In this document: piece after piece, positions 9,980-21,633 of the stretch | Position numbering within the stretch: the stretch's first letter is position 1 | How the letters are laid out: each line of letters begins with the position of its first letter | Origin: Oikopleura dioica | Lineage: Eukaryota > Chordata > Appendicularia > Copelata > Oikopleuridae | Length of the DNA stretch: 64,000 bases | Assembly: GCA_907165135.1 (NCBI GenBank) | Contig: OU015569.1 | Location: 7,316,501 to 7,380,500 of the forward strand | Direction: 5' to 3' | The notes under the pieces: generated by a model | Database searches by the model: none | What the model was told of the DNA's origin: nothing | What the model saw: only the letters and a program-made list of their open reading frames with translations | Made by a program: the position numbers and the translations under genes

Positions 9980-10294
9980 GTTCTTTTCAAGGCTGAATAA
10001 GCAGATATGTGACAATTATAAGCGGCAAAAATTTAACTATTCGAAGTCTTTGAGACGTGACTAAATAACTGAAACATTTTTTCCTTTTGGAGAGATAATC
10101 TTTCATTCTAAGAAGTGATTTGGAAATGAACCAAGCTATGAAAAGGTGCGAACTTAAGATAATTCGAAGCATTAGCATGCTCCCACCGAAATTTGAACTT
10201 GCGCTTATTTGTTAATTGCTCGTTACCATCAATCATTTCCCTCTAGATTGAAAGCAGGAAAAAAATATATTCGTTTTTTTTCATTCGCGAGTAA
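9980..10294. other. Upstream region of LAMTOR4
   Basis: A 315-bp AT-rich stretch with no gene seen. It contains the presumed 5' region of the next gene; no clear TATA box is found. Confidence 0.35.
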
Positions 10295-10687
10295 ATGGAT
10301 AAGACGCTAAACGCTCTCGAGCAAGACCCAAAGTGCGTCGGATGGATGATCTGCAACCTAGAACACGGCACAATCATCAGTTCCAACGGAACTCTCGACA
10401 ATGCCCAAGACATCGCTAACACAATGGCTCGCGTTTTCTGTAGGTACTGTCGCCCTTTTCTTTCTCTCGACTTTTAGACCCGATGCAAGCTCAACGATCC
10501 ACGCCCAAGCTTCATTTTTTCACCGACGACGGCGAAGTCTTCTCCTACCTGATGCGTGGCCAAATAGGTAGATTATATGTGTCTTATTAGTGCTTGAGGA
10601 ATCATTTTAGTCGTTGTCCAAAGAGTTGGAAACAGGAATCTCTATCTTGAATCAGAAGAGCTCACTCCTTCACCGAGTGATGCCTAA
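10295..10687 (+). CDS. LAMTOR4: Ragulator complex protein LAMTOR4
   Basis: Exons 10295-10439, 10478-10567 and 10611-10687 join to a 103-residue protein, close to the 99 residues of the human one. Recognition rests on the roadblock-like order of elements: an N-terminal helix, VGWMICN followed by GTIISSNGTLDN, a helix QDIANTMARV, then PKLHFFTDDG and the terminal strand GQIVVVQRV. LAMTOR4 is a subunit of the lysosome-bound Ragulator that anchors Rag GTPases for mTORC1 amino-acid signalling. Both introns (38 and 43 bp) are GT-AG. The identification relies on fold pattern and length more than strong identity. Confidence 0.75.
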
Positions 10688-11241
10688 TTCCTAAAACGGC
10701 TACGAGTTCTTTTGATCAACAAGTTCATTTTAGTAATTTGCTGCTTTCTTCCATATCCGTACCTTTCTTCTCTCTCGTTAACCTATTTCACACATAGGCC
10801 GAATATTTTTGCGCGTTCAGCACGCTCGGGAAATAACTACCAACCTCAAACTGTATCCTTTCTAAACATGTTCTCTGATGTTTTCGTCTGTCTTTTATAA
10901 AAGAGAGCCACAATCTGCTATCGTCGTTTATTCCTTAGAAATGTTTTGCCATCACTACGAAAAGCTTAACTTTTGACTGACAAAATGAGCTGCCAGACAG
11001 CTATGAATTTTCGCACTCTGTGTTACCATGCCCTCAAAAATACTCCCTGCTCTTGCTTTGGAAAATTCTGCGGCGAAAAACTATTAAGAAACAAATATTT
11101 TTGTCCCGCCCGTCAAAAAAATAATTCACATTTTCGCCTCAACTATCCTCCTGCTTAGATGCGGATCAGTTTAGAAAGTTGAAATATCGGAATCAGAAAT
11201 TCGATTGACGCCATTATTTCGAACAAATTCTTTACTGATCG
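10688..11241. other. Intergenic between LAMTOR4 and LARP6
   Basis: A 554-bp stretch with several short frames but no coherent coding signal. It likely holds the 3' UTR of LAMTOR4 and the promoter of LARP6. Confidence 0.4.
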
Positions 11242-14200
11242 ATGAGTGGAAGTGACGAAACTTGCGGAGGTAAGAAAGAACCCAGAGAATTTGAATTTCC
11301 TTTTCTTAGTTAAAAGTTTGTGCCCACCACCACAGCTCATTGAGCCTGACAATCAAAATGCCGATACAAATCAAAATCTGCCATTCGAACTGAACAGAGA
11401 CGTAAGTTCTGGTCCTAATAGCTTGCATTATACAGTTATTAGATCCTCAAACTAAGAGTAGAAGACTTTGACAGCAATCCTCCATCGTCTTGCGGGGAAG
11501 AAGATGACGACAACGTAAGTTTGGCCTAACACGATGGGTTTAATAATGTTGTTAGCCTGAGCACAGCTTCGATGCTGTTATTGCAGCAGATCCGTCGTGG
11601 GTAGAGCCTTCGCAAGATGTCGTCGTTTCGATGGTTTCTCTGCTCGATCACTACTTTTCGGACGAGAATTTAGTAAAGGATAAATTCCTACTCAAGCATG
11701 TGCGACGCAACAAGCAAGGATACGTTTCAGTCAAGCTTCTCACCAGTTTTAAGAAGTTAAAACATCTTTCTCGGTTAGTTGAGACTCTTTTCAGTTTAAC
11801 ATTGCCTTGCAGATCCGACTGGCGAGTAACGGCTTTCTGCTGCAAGTCAAGCAGAAATCTTGAGCTCAACCACTCGGGCAATAAAGTCAAGCGAAGGGAG
11901 CAACTGCCTCATATCGATTTACCGACGACGTCTATCAAAACTATTCTCGCCAAACTCCCCACTGGCGACATGATGACCGTCGATGAGGTATTTTGTTTTT
12001 CATGACGTAGCCTAAACGAGCTTCTTTGAGATTTCATTCATCTTTCGAAAATTCGGCTCACTCTCCACTGTCCGCCTTATCCGCCCTGGAAAGGAGGTGC
12101 CACTCGACTTGCGAAACCATGTTGCAAAACACCCTGAACTCGGGCAGTCTACTTGCGCTGTCGTTGAGTTTGACAAAACAGAAGAGTGCCAGAATGCTTA
12201 CAAGACGCTTGGAAAGATAGCCCGCGAAGAGAACACTGGATGGGAATATTCTCTCTTGGGCTCGTTTTCTAAATCGATACTCGTTTATAAGTACATGGAA
12301 ATTGGTTTAAAAGTAATTAAGCTCTTGAAAACGGTAAAAACAGGCAGCGGCAGGAATCCGCGAAGGCAACAGAAGAAACAAAAAGCAAAAGAAAGACAAC
12401 TTCTTGGTGGAAGCTATGGATACGACTCGGCCGAAGAGTTCGGCTCGAGTCCTTTCGTCAGGTATGTTTCTATACTCTACGATTAAACTATGATTGTGAA
12501 GTTCTCGAGAGAACTCGCCCGAAGTGCGTCGAAAGTTCCCGCTGAACGCCGCGCGCAGTGGTCAATATCTTACTCCTTCGCCGCTCGTCTCTCCTTACGG
12601 CTCACGCTCCAACTCTCCTATGCGACACTCGTCAAGCGGACACCCAAGCCCTAATTTCCAGCGGAGGTCTGTGTCGGACAACCCCGTCGGTAACAATAAA
12701 TGGGCCATCGGAAATCGTTCAAAACTTGGGCAATCGCCTCTCGCTCGTCGACGACAGGTTCGGCAGAACGTTAAAGATGCTTGATTTACTTTCTTTTTCA
12801 GATCACCTCCCCAAATGATCATTATGCGAAGGCGACACCCCCATCGCCCCTTGTCGTCCCAAACTTGCTTGGAAAGGTTAGTGTGCAGCCCGGCTCCTAT
12901 GGCCTTCAAGGAGCGACGTCCTTTGAGAAGCTGAATCCGGGCAAATCTAAAGTTGACGATATTTTCAATAAGTCGATAGAAGTCTGGTCCAATGACACAT
13001 ACTCGGATTCGCACCATGTGAATACTGAGCTGTCCCACTCGCAATCTCCATTGTCTCGCAGTCTGACAGATACTTCGCATGGGTCTAGAGATGCAGGGCG
13101 ACTGATCGGGCACACACGCGCTAATCAGAGGTTCGAGCCACCTTCCTTACATGAGCGAGGGTTCTTTAACAATCACACCCAGCCACAGTCATATTGCAAT
13201 ATGACGCGGAGCCAGTCCAATTCGAATATACTTGGGCGGGTGAGTGATTACACGCCGCACCCACAGCCACGCAATAGTCCTAACCCGCTAAACTCGCAGA
13301 GCACGTCAAACTCCGCCATCCCGCACTACTTTAGCAACCACTCGCACAATCAATCATTCTCATCGCGAACGGACTTTTTACAAAATGATTACTCGCCATT
13401 CCATCGAATACGAAAAGAGTCCGCTGGCGAGCAAGTCAATGATCAACATCTCCGAAGCGGATCGAACTCTCACTTTCACCACCACCAAAGCAACCTTTTC
13501 GATTTTACCTCTCACTTGACAAAATCATTCTCCAACCCGAATATCTTCTCTCTTTATTCGAATAACTCTCCTTCGAGTTCGAGTGCTGAGAAAGCGCATG
13601 AGATCCATCATCAGCCTCGGCATCATTCACCCTCTCCTCCTCCTCTTTTCCCGACAGATACTCCCTCGCCTCCTATCATCCCTCACAATCCCATGGAATC
13701 TCCAAACACTTTGGGAGAGCATCTCGACCCATTCCAAGCCCCAAGTTCATATCCGATCGGATCACAGTCGGGCAATTCTTTCGTAAGTACACTCCAGCGG
13801 TGTACAATTAATCTGATGTCAGGAGATCAGATCGGAATTCAAAATTTATCAATTTCGAATTCGCAAATTTCATTAAACTCTTTCAAGCTCGGTGTAATAG
13901 TAAAGAAATACTTACCACTGCGCGTAGTATTGTCGCATTATAATCGGTGATTAGATTAATAGCTGCTCATCAGACTTGCTTTCTTAGATTTATTTTTCTT
14001 TTAGAATAATAACAATGATGAGCCCGCTCAAAAATCTCCCTGGTTCCGTCGACGCCAAGACTTTCTTGCAGCCCAGAGTAAGTTCAGACATAAAGTCAAA
14101 TATTTGATAATTGGCTCAGATGACTCGCCGCTGGGCTCTCCGTCTGGCTCACCGATTTTAAGCCGAAAAACATTGGAATTAGACAGAACAAGACCAACTC

Positions 14201-14427
14201 TACTGATTGGGGGTATTCTTCCAGTCCTGTTGAATCTGGAATATTGAGGAATCCCCGCGGACCACCTGACAATACAACGAAGGGATTCCAGTGAGTCCTT
14301 ATTACCGTGATCAATGTCTAAAGAGTGCTTCAGCCGCGATAATCCTGTTCTTGGCAAGTTAGAAATGCTCTCGTCGCAAGTTGCCGCGGCAGCTACCTAC
14401 GAGTCCTCGTCGCAACCAAACTGCTGA
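11242..14427 (+). CDS. LARP6: La-related protein 6 (LARP6) with long low-complexity extension
   Basis: Twelve exons fit in phase: 11242-11269, 11310-11401, 11443-11514, 11556-11773, 11813-11987, 12031-12461, 12502-12757, 12802-13782, 14005-14077, 14120-14141, 14183-14290 and 14334-14427, giving 849 residues. The La motif is clear (HYFSDENLVKDKFLLKHVRR, GYVSVKLLTSFKKLKHL). It is followed by the LARP6-type RRM (FGSLSTVRLIRPGKE, CAVVEF). The C-terminus has the LARP6 signature pieces SPWFRRRQ and GILRNPRGP. LARP6 binds structured mRNAs such as collagen messages. The protein is far longer than human LARP6 (about 490 aa) because of a 981-nt exon rich in Ser, Asn, His and Pro. The 222-bp intron before exon 9 is long for this genome. 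A frame-preserving optional intron may lie near 12305-12343. Confidence 0.9.
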
Positions 14428-15928
14428 AGCCACTTCGATCAACAAGCATCTTAACTGGAGTCACTCAATCACAATTTTAGGTCTAGCCAAAAAGATTAAA
14501 TACACGTGTTCTACCGTCGCGTGGCGAGATTACTTATTTTACCTTTTACTAATTCTTACAAGTCTATTTGCCTTATAGTTCACGTCCAGTTCATCCCCTA
14601 AATCACCTTAGCCGAAAGAAGTCGCCCACACTTTCCCCTTTCTTTTCACTCGTTAAACATTTATCAAGTGTGATGGGACGTTCACCTTATTTACTCATTA
14701 TCCCAAAGTCAATCGTAGCGACCCACCATCTTCATTTCTCGATCCGAAGAAAGTTAAGTTCAAGTTTAATATTTAATATTGTCGATACAATATGTTCCTT
14801 TATTGTTCAAAGCCTAACACCGGTTCGAAATAAACAAAATGAAATCGTCGTATTATCTGCCCTATATAAGCGTTCTTCTCTAATTATTTACTTCTTTATG
14901 TCGACATTTACCTTTATTTTCTTTATCTCGTTAAGTATTTAAATTCATATCGATTCCATGACTAAAAACAGCACTGGTGCAGTCACAGAAACTAATAACA
15001 AATGAAAATGACAATCTACCAAAAATGTGACTCCGATTCATTTATCTCGAACTTTTGATAATGCCTCTGACAGGACAAGAAAAAAGCAGTTGCCATTTAC
15101 TCAGAAGCACAACCGTTTATGCATAAGAATTGTAGGACAAGTAATATTTGATTTATTGAATGACGATATCTTGCCCCCATTTTTGATTGTTGGAATTGCG
15201 GCTTGTATATTCGAGGCAAAGTGCTGGCTAACGATCCTTGCCTTGTCAGAATTATCGATTTTTATCTCACTTTCCTGCTGACAGTAATATGAACACGATT
15301 CATTGTCTCGTACTTTTTTTTGACTTCGCGATTCTTGCGGCCATTTTTGAATCTTATTCTCTTTCGCGTTCTATTCCTGTTATTTTGTTCGTGCTTCATT
15401 GTGTGACACATTCATGCTTCTCTTATTGTCGCATGCTTTTCTATTCTGGCCATGCTACCTGAATCTAACCGATCCATTTCTATCTACTTTCAATTACTTC
15501 TTTTCCCGATTTTCATTTTTCTAGCAAGATTGAGGACTCTCCAGTCTACTTTCCAGATTTATCATAAATAAACACTATTCAGAATAGTCTATTCTGCATA
15601 TTTTATCTGCGTTAACTATTTTGATGAACAAACAACTCACTTACAATGCAAAGCTACTTTTTTCCGATGGATATTGCCTCATCGAAACTACGAACCAAAT
15701 TTCGGAAGCTACTATGAGCGATAAAAAAGAAGCAATTAACTATTCTGAAAAGCAACTCCCCGCCAAAGTTATGTCCATACAGAAAATAAACGTCAAAACA
15801 TTCTGAAAACACTTCTTGTCTGAAATCGAGCACGAACGCGTGGTTTACTATTTCCATTCAGTTGAATTCGATATTACGTACCTTCATGTACTAGTAAATA
15901 AAAGACAAGTTTCTAAACAGTCACGAAG
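14428..15928. other. 1.5-kb intergenic/3' UTR region
   Basis: T-rich sequence with many short frames but no supported gene. An AATAAA-type signal occurs near 15567 (CATAAATAAACAC) and again near 15896. Much of this may be the LARP6 3' UTR. Confidence 0.4.
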
Positions 15929-17401
15929 ATGGATTCACTAACAGAAAGGCTTCTTCAGAGAGTGCTCAAATGTCGAATTTTCATCTTATTACTAATCCAA
16001 CTCCGTTATCGCAGGCGAACAAACTCGAGTTAGGATTTCGACAACTCCAAAAAACAGTCGAGCGAAAATTTGGGAAGAAAGAAGACCCGTCCATTGTCAA
16101 AAGTAAGCGCCATTGGAATCGGATATACAGTATATCATATACTCATTCATTAAGGCGATACGGAGATCGATGCCAAGCTTTCAATGTACAAAGACATCGA
16201 CGACTCGATGCGCTCCCTACGGCTGGCTTCAAGAACCATTCATGTTTCGACGAGAGCGCTCTGCTGCCAAGACACGTACGTCGTCAAATTCATTCAAGAA
16301 AACTACAATGTCGATGGAGATCCGATCATTCAGGCTTTGAGTGCAACTGCAGAAGGATTCAGTGCCTCGGGAAATTACTGGAACACAGTCAAAGGACTGG
16401 ATTTTTATCGAATTCAAGCAGGACGTTCCATTGAGAGCGCAAAATAAAATCCTTGGGAAAGATTGCTCAGATCGTGTTCAGAGAGATTATTCGACCTTCT
16501 ATCTCAAGGGTATAGGAGAGCTAAAAGAACAAATAAAAGAAATGGAGGAAGCGCGCACTGATTATCGAGCTGCTCTTTCTTGGTTGCGCGCCACATCGGT
16601 AGATCCTGACAACCTCAGCCAGGTCGAGAAGTTTAGACGAGTGCAACTTCAAGTAAAGTCCTCGAAAGATAAATTTGACCAGATGAAGTGGTCAATCCAG
16701 GTCAGTGAATAATGTGCTATAGGTTATGTTATGTTGCTTCTTTTAGACGAAGATTGATTTACTGCGCGTCTCGCGTGCCTCTCTTCTATCAAATGCTATG
16801 GCGCCGCTGTACAGAAAGACCGCCTCCCTTTCCAGAAAGGCAAGCTTTTGATTCATGAAATCGAGTGGTTTTTTTATTTTTGATAAGGTATCCTCGTCAT
16901 TGAGCGACGCAAGCATGAATATCAAATCATATTCTTTGAGCGACTACGACTACAAAATACTAAAAGAGCTGAAAACAGTTGATAACGACTTGAAGAAAGA
17001 GTGTGCTCTAGATGATCTCCAGGCCCACGAGACGAAAAATAACTCTGCCAATGAAACCGAGCAGCAAAATAAAGGTATCCGACTTATACATAACAGTTCT
17101 GAAACATTTTCTTAAGACGACATGCAGCTGCTCGACATCTCCGGCGAATGCTTCGATAATCAGAGTGAAAATCAAAAGTTGATTTCCGATTTTCTAGGAA
17201 AACCAAGCATGTTCGACCTAATAAAGAGGGACGAGGATTCAATCTTCACTGATGATCTACTCCAAGATTTTTCCGTAATTAAAAGCAATCTTGTAACTGT
17301 CATCATGTATTTTTAAGGCACAGCCTCAAGACCTATCCGAAGCAGAGAACTACCTATCAAACTTCAAAGAAGAACCAAAGAAGGACCTTCTCGAATGCTA
17401 G
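15929..17401 (+). CDS. ICA1: Islet cell autoantigen 1-like (ICA1/ICA69) arfaptin-homology protein
   Basis: Exons 15929-15961, 16015-16102, 16155-16387, 16419-16700, 16747-16839, 16888-17074, 17117-17274 and 17318-17401 give 385 residues in phase. The arfaptin-homology BAR domain is recognisable: FGKKEDPSIVKSDTEIDAKL, then EARTDYRAALSWL, QVEKFRRVQLQVKSSKDKFDQMK and KIDLLRVSRASLL. These match the ICA69 order. ICA69 pairs with PICK1 and acts at Golgi and dense-core vesicle membranes. The C-terminus has short acidic motifs (DMQLLDISGE, DDLLQDF) as in the family. The fifth intron (16840-16887) has a GC donor in the AAG|GCAAG context. The third intron is only 31 bp. Confidence 0.88.
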
Positions 17402-17810
17402 TTTTTCAAATAAGCCGACGCACACCAATTAAAAGATCCAAATATTATCTTTGCTTCAAACCACTCCAACTTCTCTTCTGCAGTAAATACGCATGATTAT
17501 TTTCTTTTCCTCGCGTGCATGCTTCTTCATTCGTTTACTGCATATAAAACTATTCGCACTAGTGTAATACAAAATGCCCAAGGGATGTGTATAGGCCTCC
17601 CCGCCTCTGAATTTCATGTCTACAATTTCTTCATTTCGTAAAGTATCTATAATCCTCAATTACCTACCAAAGCAGCCGATCCTTTATCGAGTTGCTCGAT
17701 TCTCAGCAACATGCCCGTTTCCCTTCCATAAATATCTTCTACTCGTTAATTGTCAAAACTCATTAATTCATCTTATTAATTCATTTACATTTGCTAGAAA
17801 TCATCATAGC
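17402..17810. other. Intergenic between ICA1-like gene and NSRP1
   Basis: A 409-bp AT-rich spacer without supported coding sequence. Confidence 0.4.
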
Positions 17811-20078
17811 ATGGGTAAACAATACGGGTTGATCCTAAAGAAGAAAGAGTCCAAGCCCGCGCTACAAAAGTCAAAGTTGTCGTTTTTCGATGATGATGAC
17901 TCCGACGAGAACACAAAAGCGGCAATCGAAAAGGACTTGCTCAAAGTATCGGCAAAGAAGAAAATGAATAAGCAGACTCAGGTAATTGGTGACTTTTACA
18001 TTTATTCACTCGCGCTCATGCAAAAACAAAAGGAAACGCTCATTCGAAGATTAGCCTCAATCATCTGTTTTCTCCAGACAGGGAGTGATGCACTTTCTTT
18101 CGTACTAAAAACAAGTTTTACAAACACAGAGACATTCAAGTTGATAACCTTGAAGCAGAGCCGACCAGAGAAACCCTCGCAGGACGCGTCTTCCTCAGCG
18201 AAATCGACCCTACCTGGAGTATCTTTTAGGGCGTTAGAATGCGCCTTACCCTTCGCAAAGTGAAGTAGCACTGCAAATTCCTCGCATTACAACAATTTCG
18301 CATTTATCGTTGCACTCATCTTCAGCGCCAGTTGTGAACTTATCATATTGAAGCTCTTTAAAAGAACAATTAATAAGTACCTTTCGTTTGACAATGAAAG
18401 GAGGTCGATTAGAACGATTGGTGAACACTGAATTGCCGGCAGAAAGATGTTGAATTTGCCCTAAACTCTGGCGTAAGTTGCGATGGGACTGGAGAAAAAT
18501 AAACCAAGAATTTTTTTGTCCGTTGGGGAAAGTGAATCATAAGGCTGTGACTGAAGATACGGCCCTAGTATGCTCATGTACATCATCTTAGCTTGGATTT
18601 CTCTTCATCTCTTTTTAGTTAAAAAATATCGAGAAAACCTTTCAGAGTATTCGATTCCATAATCAATCGCTAAAACTGCGTTTATCTCCGGGCTCGGGCG
18701 TTTTAAAGACGAAAATCCAATTGTTCGATAATCACTTTGACTCTTTATCTCTTTTAGACTCAATTATCCCAACTATAACGTGATCCCGAGATTCGCTTCT
18801 TGGTAATTGGTTTTTATCAAATGCAAGCATTTCTTTTTTGTGGCAGCTAGTTTCGCCGCAGGATATCTCCATTCAACAAGGACTGAATTCGTAATCTAAT
18901 ATTAAGTTAGATGTGCAACGCGCCCTTGAAGAAGATGCAACTGTGTATGAGTACGACGCAGTTTACGACGATATGAAAGCAGAGAAAGAAGAGCAAAGGA
19001 ATGGGTGAAAAGCTTGATTGCTTTCAGTCTAAATTGTTACAGTGACCATCCGATAAAAAAGTAAAAGCAAGAACGATCCGAAGAATCGCAAGTCAAAGTA
19101 CATGGAGAGTGTTATGAAAACGTACCAAAAACGGGAATTGCTGCGAGCAAGACGTGAAGAACGAAAGGCTCATAAAGAACGAGCCGAGGAAAAAGACGAG
19201 TTCGCAGATAAAGGTAGATAAGATATCTGATGAGTTGATTTGATCAATTTTAGAGCAATTCATAACCAATGCATACCGTGAAAAGTTGAAGGAGATGAAG
19301 GAAGCGGAAGAAGAAGAGGCGAGGATGGATAAGATCGAAGAAATCATGGACGTGACAAAGCAGAAAGACATGTCCGGTTTCTACAAGTAATTTCCTTTTC
19401 TATGGATTCAGATTAGTAAGGGAGCCTTTAGACACTTCCTGAATAGACAAGTCAACAACAGAAACATTCGACAAAAGAAAAAAGAGGAAGAGTCTGAAGA
19501 AGAAAACACCGACGACGATGAGCCGGTCGTCGAAAGGCTTGAACGAGACAAGCCCGAAGTCAAGGAAGAAGTCAACGACGAGTCTATCAAAGTGTGAGTT
19601 ATTAAAAAGTCAATTTCATTAGATCAATCGGCTTTGCTGCTGCTCTAGGAGATAGCAGACTCTGAGTCAGCGAGTGATTACTTTTTTCCTTTCAGCGAAA
19701 ATTCAAATAACGCTGCTGCGTCTCCCGTCAAACACGAGAATAATCAAGATGCTGATTCTGACTTTCTATCAGAAGATGAAGAAAAGCCTGACGTCAAGAA
19801 TGAACAAAGCGAAGCTGATGTTAAAACCGACCTTGATGTCAAGCTAGAGGGCGACGAATACGCCGGAAGAAGGAAAAGTGAAACTCTCGTTGAATTTAAG
19901 CAGAGGTAGGGCTTTTCATTGAGTTTTCAATTCTAAGACAGTGTTAAGGCTGAAAAAGAAAAAAGAAAGAAGTCTTGATATTTATCGAACAAAACACACG
20001 GAAGAGACCTTGGCCCCTTTCCGTCAAAGATACCTTGAGAGGCGAGATAAAAAGCGCCAAGAGGGACGTTACATCTAA
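17811..20078 (+). CDS. NSRP1: Nuclear speckle splicing regulatory protein 1 (NSRP1/CCDC55)
   Basis: Exons 17811-17981, 18907-19004, 19062-19213, 19254-19386, 19432-19593, 19696-19905 and 19949-20078 give 351 residues. Family landmarks are KQYGLILKKK at the start, the acidic FFDDDDSDE, the core block ALEEDATVYEYDAVYDDM, KYMESVMKTYQKRELL, and the motif DVTKQKDMSGFYKHFLNRQV. The Arg/Lys-rich C-terminus (EETLAPFRQRYLERR) matches the family tail. NSRP1 localises to nuclear speckles and promotes alternative splice choice. The middle is shorter than in the human protein, which has a long RS-like region. The first intron is 925 bp, about twenty times the local norm. The other introns are 40-102 bp and GT-AG. 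Confidence 0.92.
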
Positions 20079-20255
20079 ACTCTACACTGCCTGTTTTCAA
20101 AAAAAATATGCGACCCATCGTATCAAATTCAATTCCAAATCTTTTGATTCTTTTTTTATTGAATTTCAATTGAATTAACATTAAACTGATAAAAAATGGC
20201 TGATATTTGATCTGATGGTCTTTGTATTAACAAGTTTATCCATTCAGAAACAATC

Positions 20256-20771
20256 ATGAGTTCTTCGACGGACACATATGGAACGACCTTTGTTGTGGTG
20301 GGTTCGAAGACAACAGTCACTCCTCCAGTTCGAAATTTGCCCAAAAGGTATGGTTTGATTTTTGAATTCCTTTGGCTGACGAAGTTATTCAGAACTCCCA
20401 GTCGACTTGACAATGCTCGTCGATGGGCGCCTACTAGCTACTCGAAAAACCATGCGGAACAGCACAGACGAGTCCAAACAGGCCAGGTAAGTGACCCTCA
20501 GAGTGCAAATATTGCGCTTATTAGTCATCGAACTGTCTCTAATGATTTGGTTCCGTAGTTTTCGAATAGCGAGAATTCGCAGAACGAAAAGAAACTCGCC
20601 ACGCTGCGACTAGAAGAGAAGGTTGAAGAGCCATTGACGGTGCCTGAGCGCGCGCTTCCACCCCCGCCGCGGAGCTCTTCCGGCAGTCCTGCTCCCCCTC
20701 CTCCTCCGGCTGACTACAACCACTCCAGTGTTGCTAAAAGCAGCACCTCTGCTGAGCCGTTTTACATTTAA
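20256..20771 (+). CDS. Small proline-rich protein of unknown family
   Basis: Exons 20256-20347, 20393-20486 and 20559-20771 join in phase to 132 residues. It starts MSSSTDTYGTTFVVVGSK. Next is a basic segment (VRNLPKRTPSRLDNARRW) and a C-terminal proline-rich tail with PPPP and APPPPPADY that could bind SH3 or EVH1 domains. The start is the first ATG after a stop-rich leader, and the exon junctions are canonical. I do not recognise the family. Confidence 0.7.
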
Positions 20772-21112
20772 AGCACATTTCATTGCTGAATCGAATCACT
20801 TCAACCCTCAATTCCATTCAATTTCTTCCTTATCGAAGCAGTTACGCTAAAATGATCCTATCCATCTTAATTCTTAATTTTTACTCTTCTAGCTGTCCCT
20901 TCAGTCCTGTGCAAATACGAAAACATTTTACTAATTTCGACATTCTATTGTGCCTGTTGTATTCTAGTACTTTACCTTTCTCTTAACTCTCGCCGTTGTT
21001 GCCTTTTGCCTTCTTCCAGAAGTTTTCAACTTTTCTATGCAACTATCTAACTTAAAAAATACGAATTTATATTTCACTCATTCAAATATTCTTTTATTTT
21101 CCACGCCTGAAC
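20772..21112. other. 3' UTR/intergenic before the TTAA transposon
   Basis: A 341-bp T-rich stretch with no gene seen. Confidence 0.4.
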
Positions 21113-21116
21113 TTAA

Positions 21117-21131
21117 GGGGGGGGTCGACGA
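21117..21131 (+). repeat. Left terminal inverted repeat of the TTAA transposon
   Basis: GGGGGGGGTCGACGA directly after a TTAA at 21113-21116. It pairs with 25168-25182. Confidence 0.82.
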
Positions 21132-21633
21132 AAAAAATTTTTTCGCTTTTTCAAATTTTTGATACTTTTTTTGGATTCCTCGATAGATGAGAAACATTTT
21201 TGGTCTCTAGGTTTTTTCCATTATGTAAACTTGATAATGTAAAATTTTCATTCAAAGATGGCGCGCGCACCATTCAAGTATAGCTCTTTCAAAATGAAAA
21301 ATTGACTTTCGAATTCTTTTCAAATGCAAGAAACATTTCATGAAAACACGTTTTAGACCGGAAATAAGTTTATTAGTAAATCTAGCATTTGTAATTGAAA
21401 ATACAGTGCATTTTCCTTTTTACAACTTGTCGAAAAGAAGACAGACTTTGGCGAAAACCTAATCAGAGGAGGACTCGGCGACGGATCGTTCGATTTCGTA
21501 GAGCTTTCCTTGCTGCTTGTAGTAATCGACGACAGGAGCAGTTGGAGATTGTGGCACAAATCAAAGCGTGAAAGAAGATGAACTCGAGTTAGATCGCGCG
21601 AAGAAAGAGAAAGAAAGAAAATCATCACAAAAT

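Noticed and set aside
12595-13113. 172-codon minus-strand frame
   Set aside because: It is antisense to LARP6 exons with conserved domain context; it has no domain of its own.
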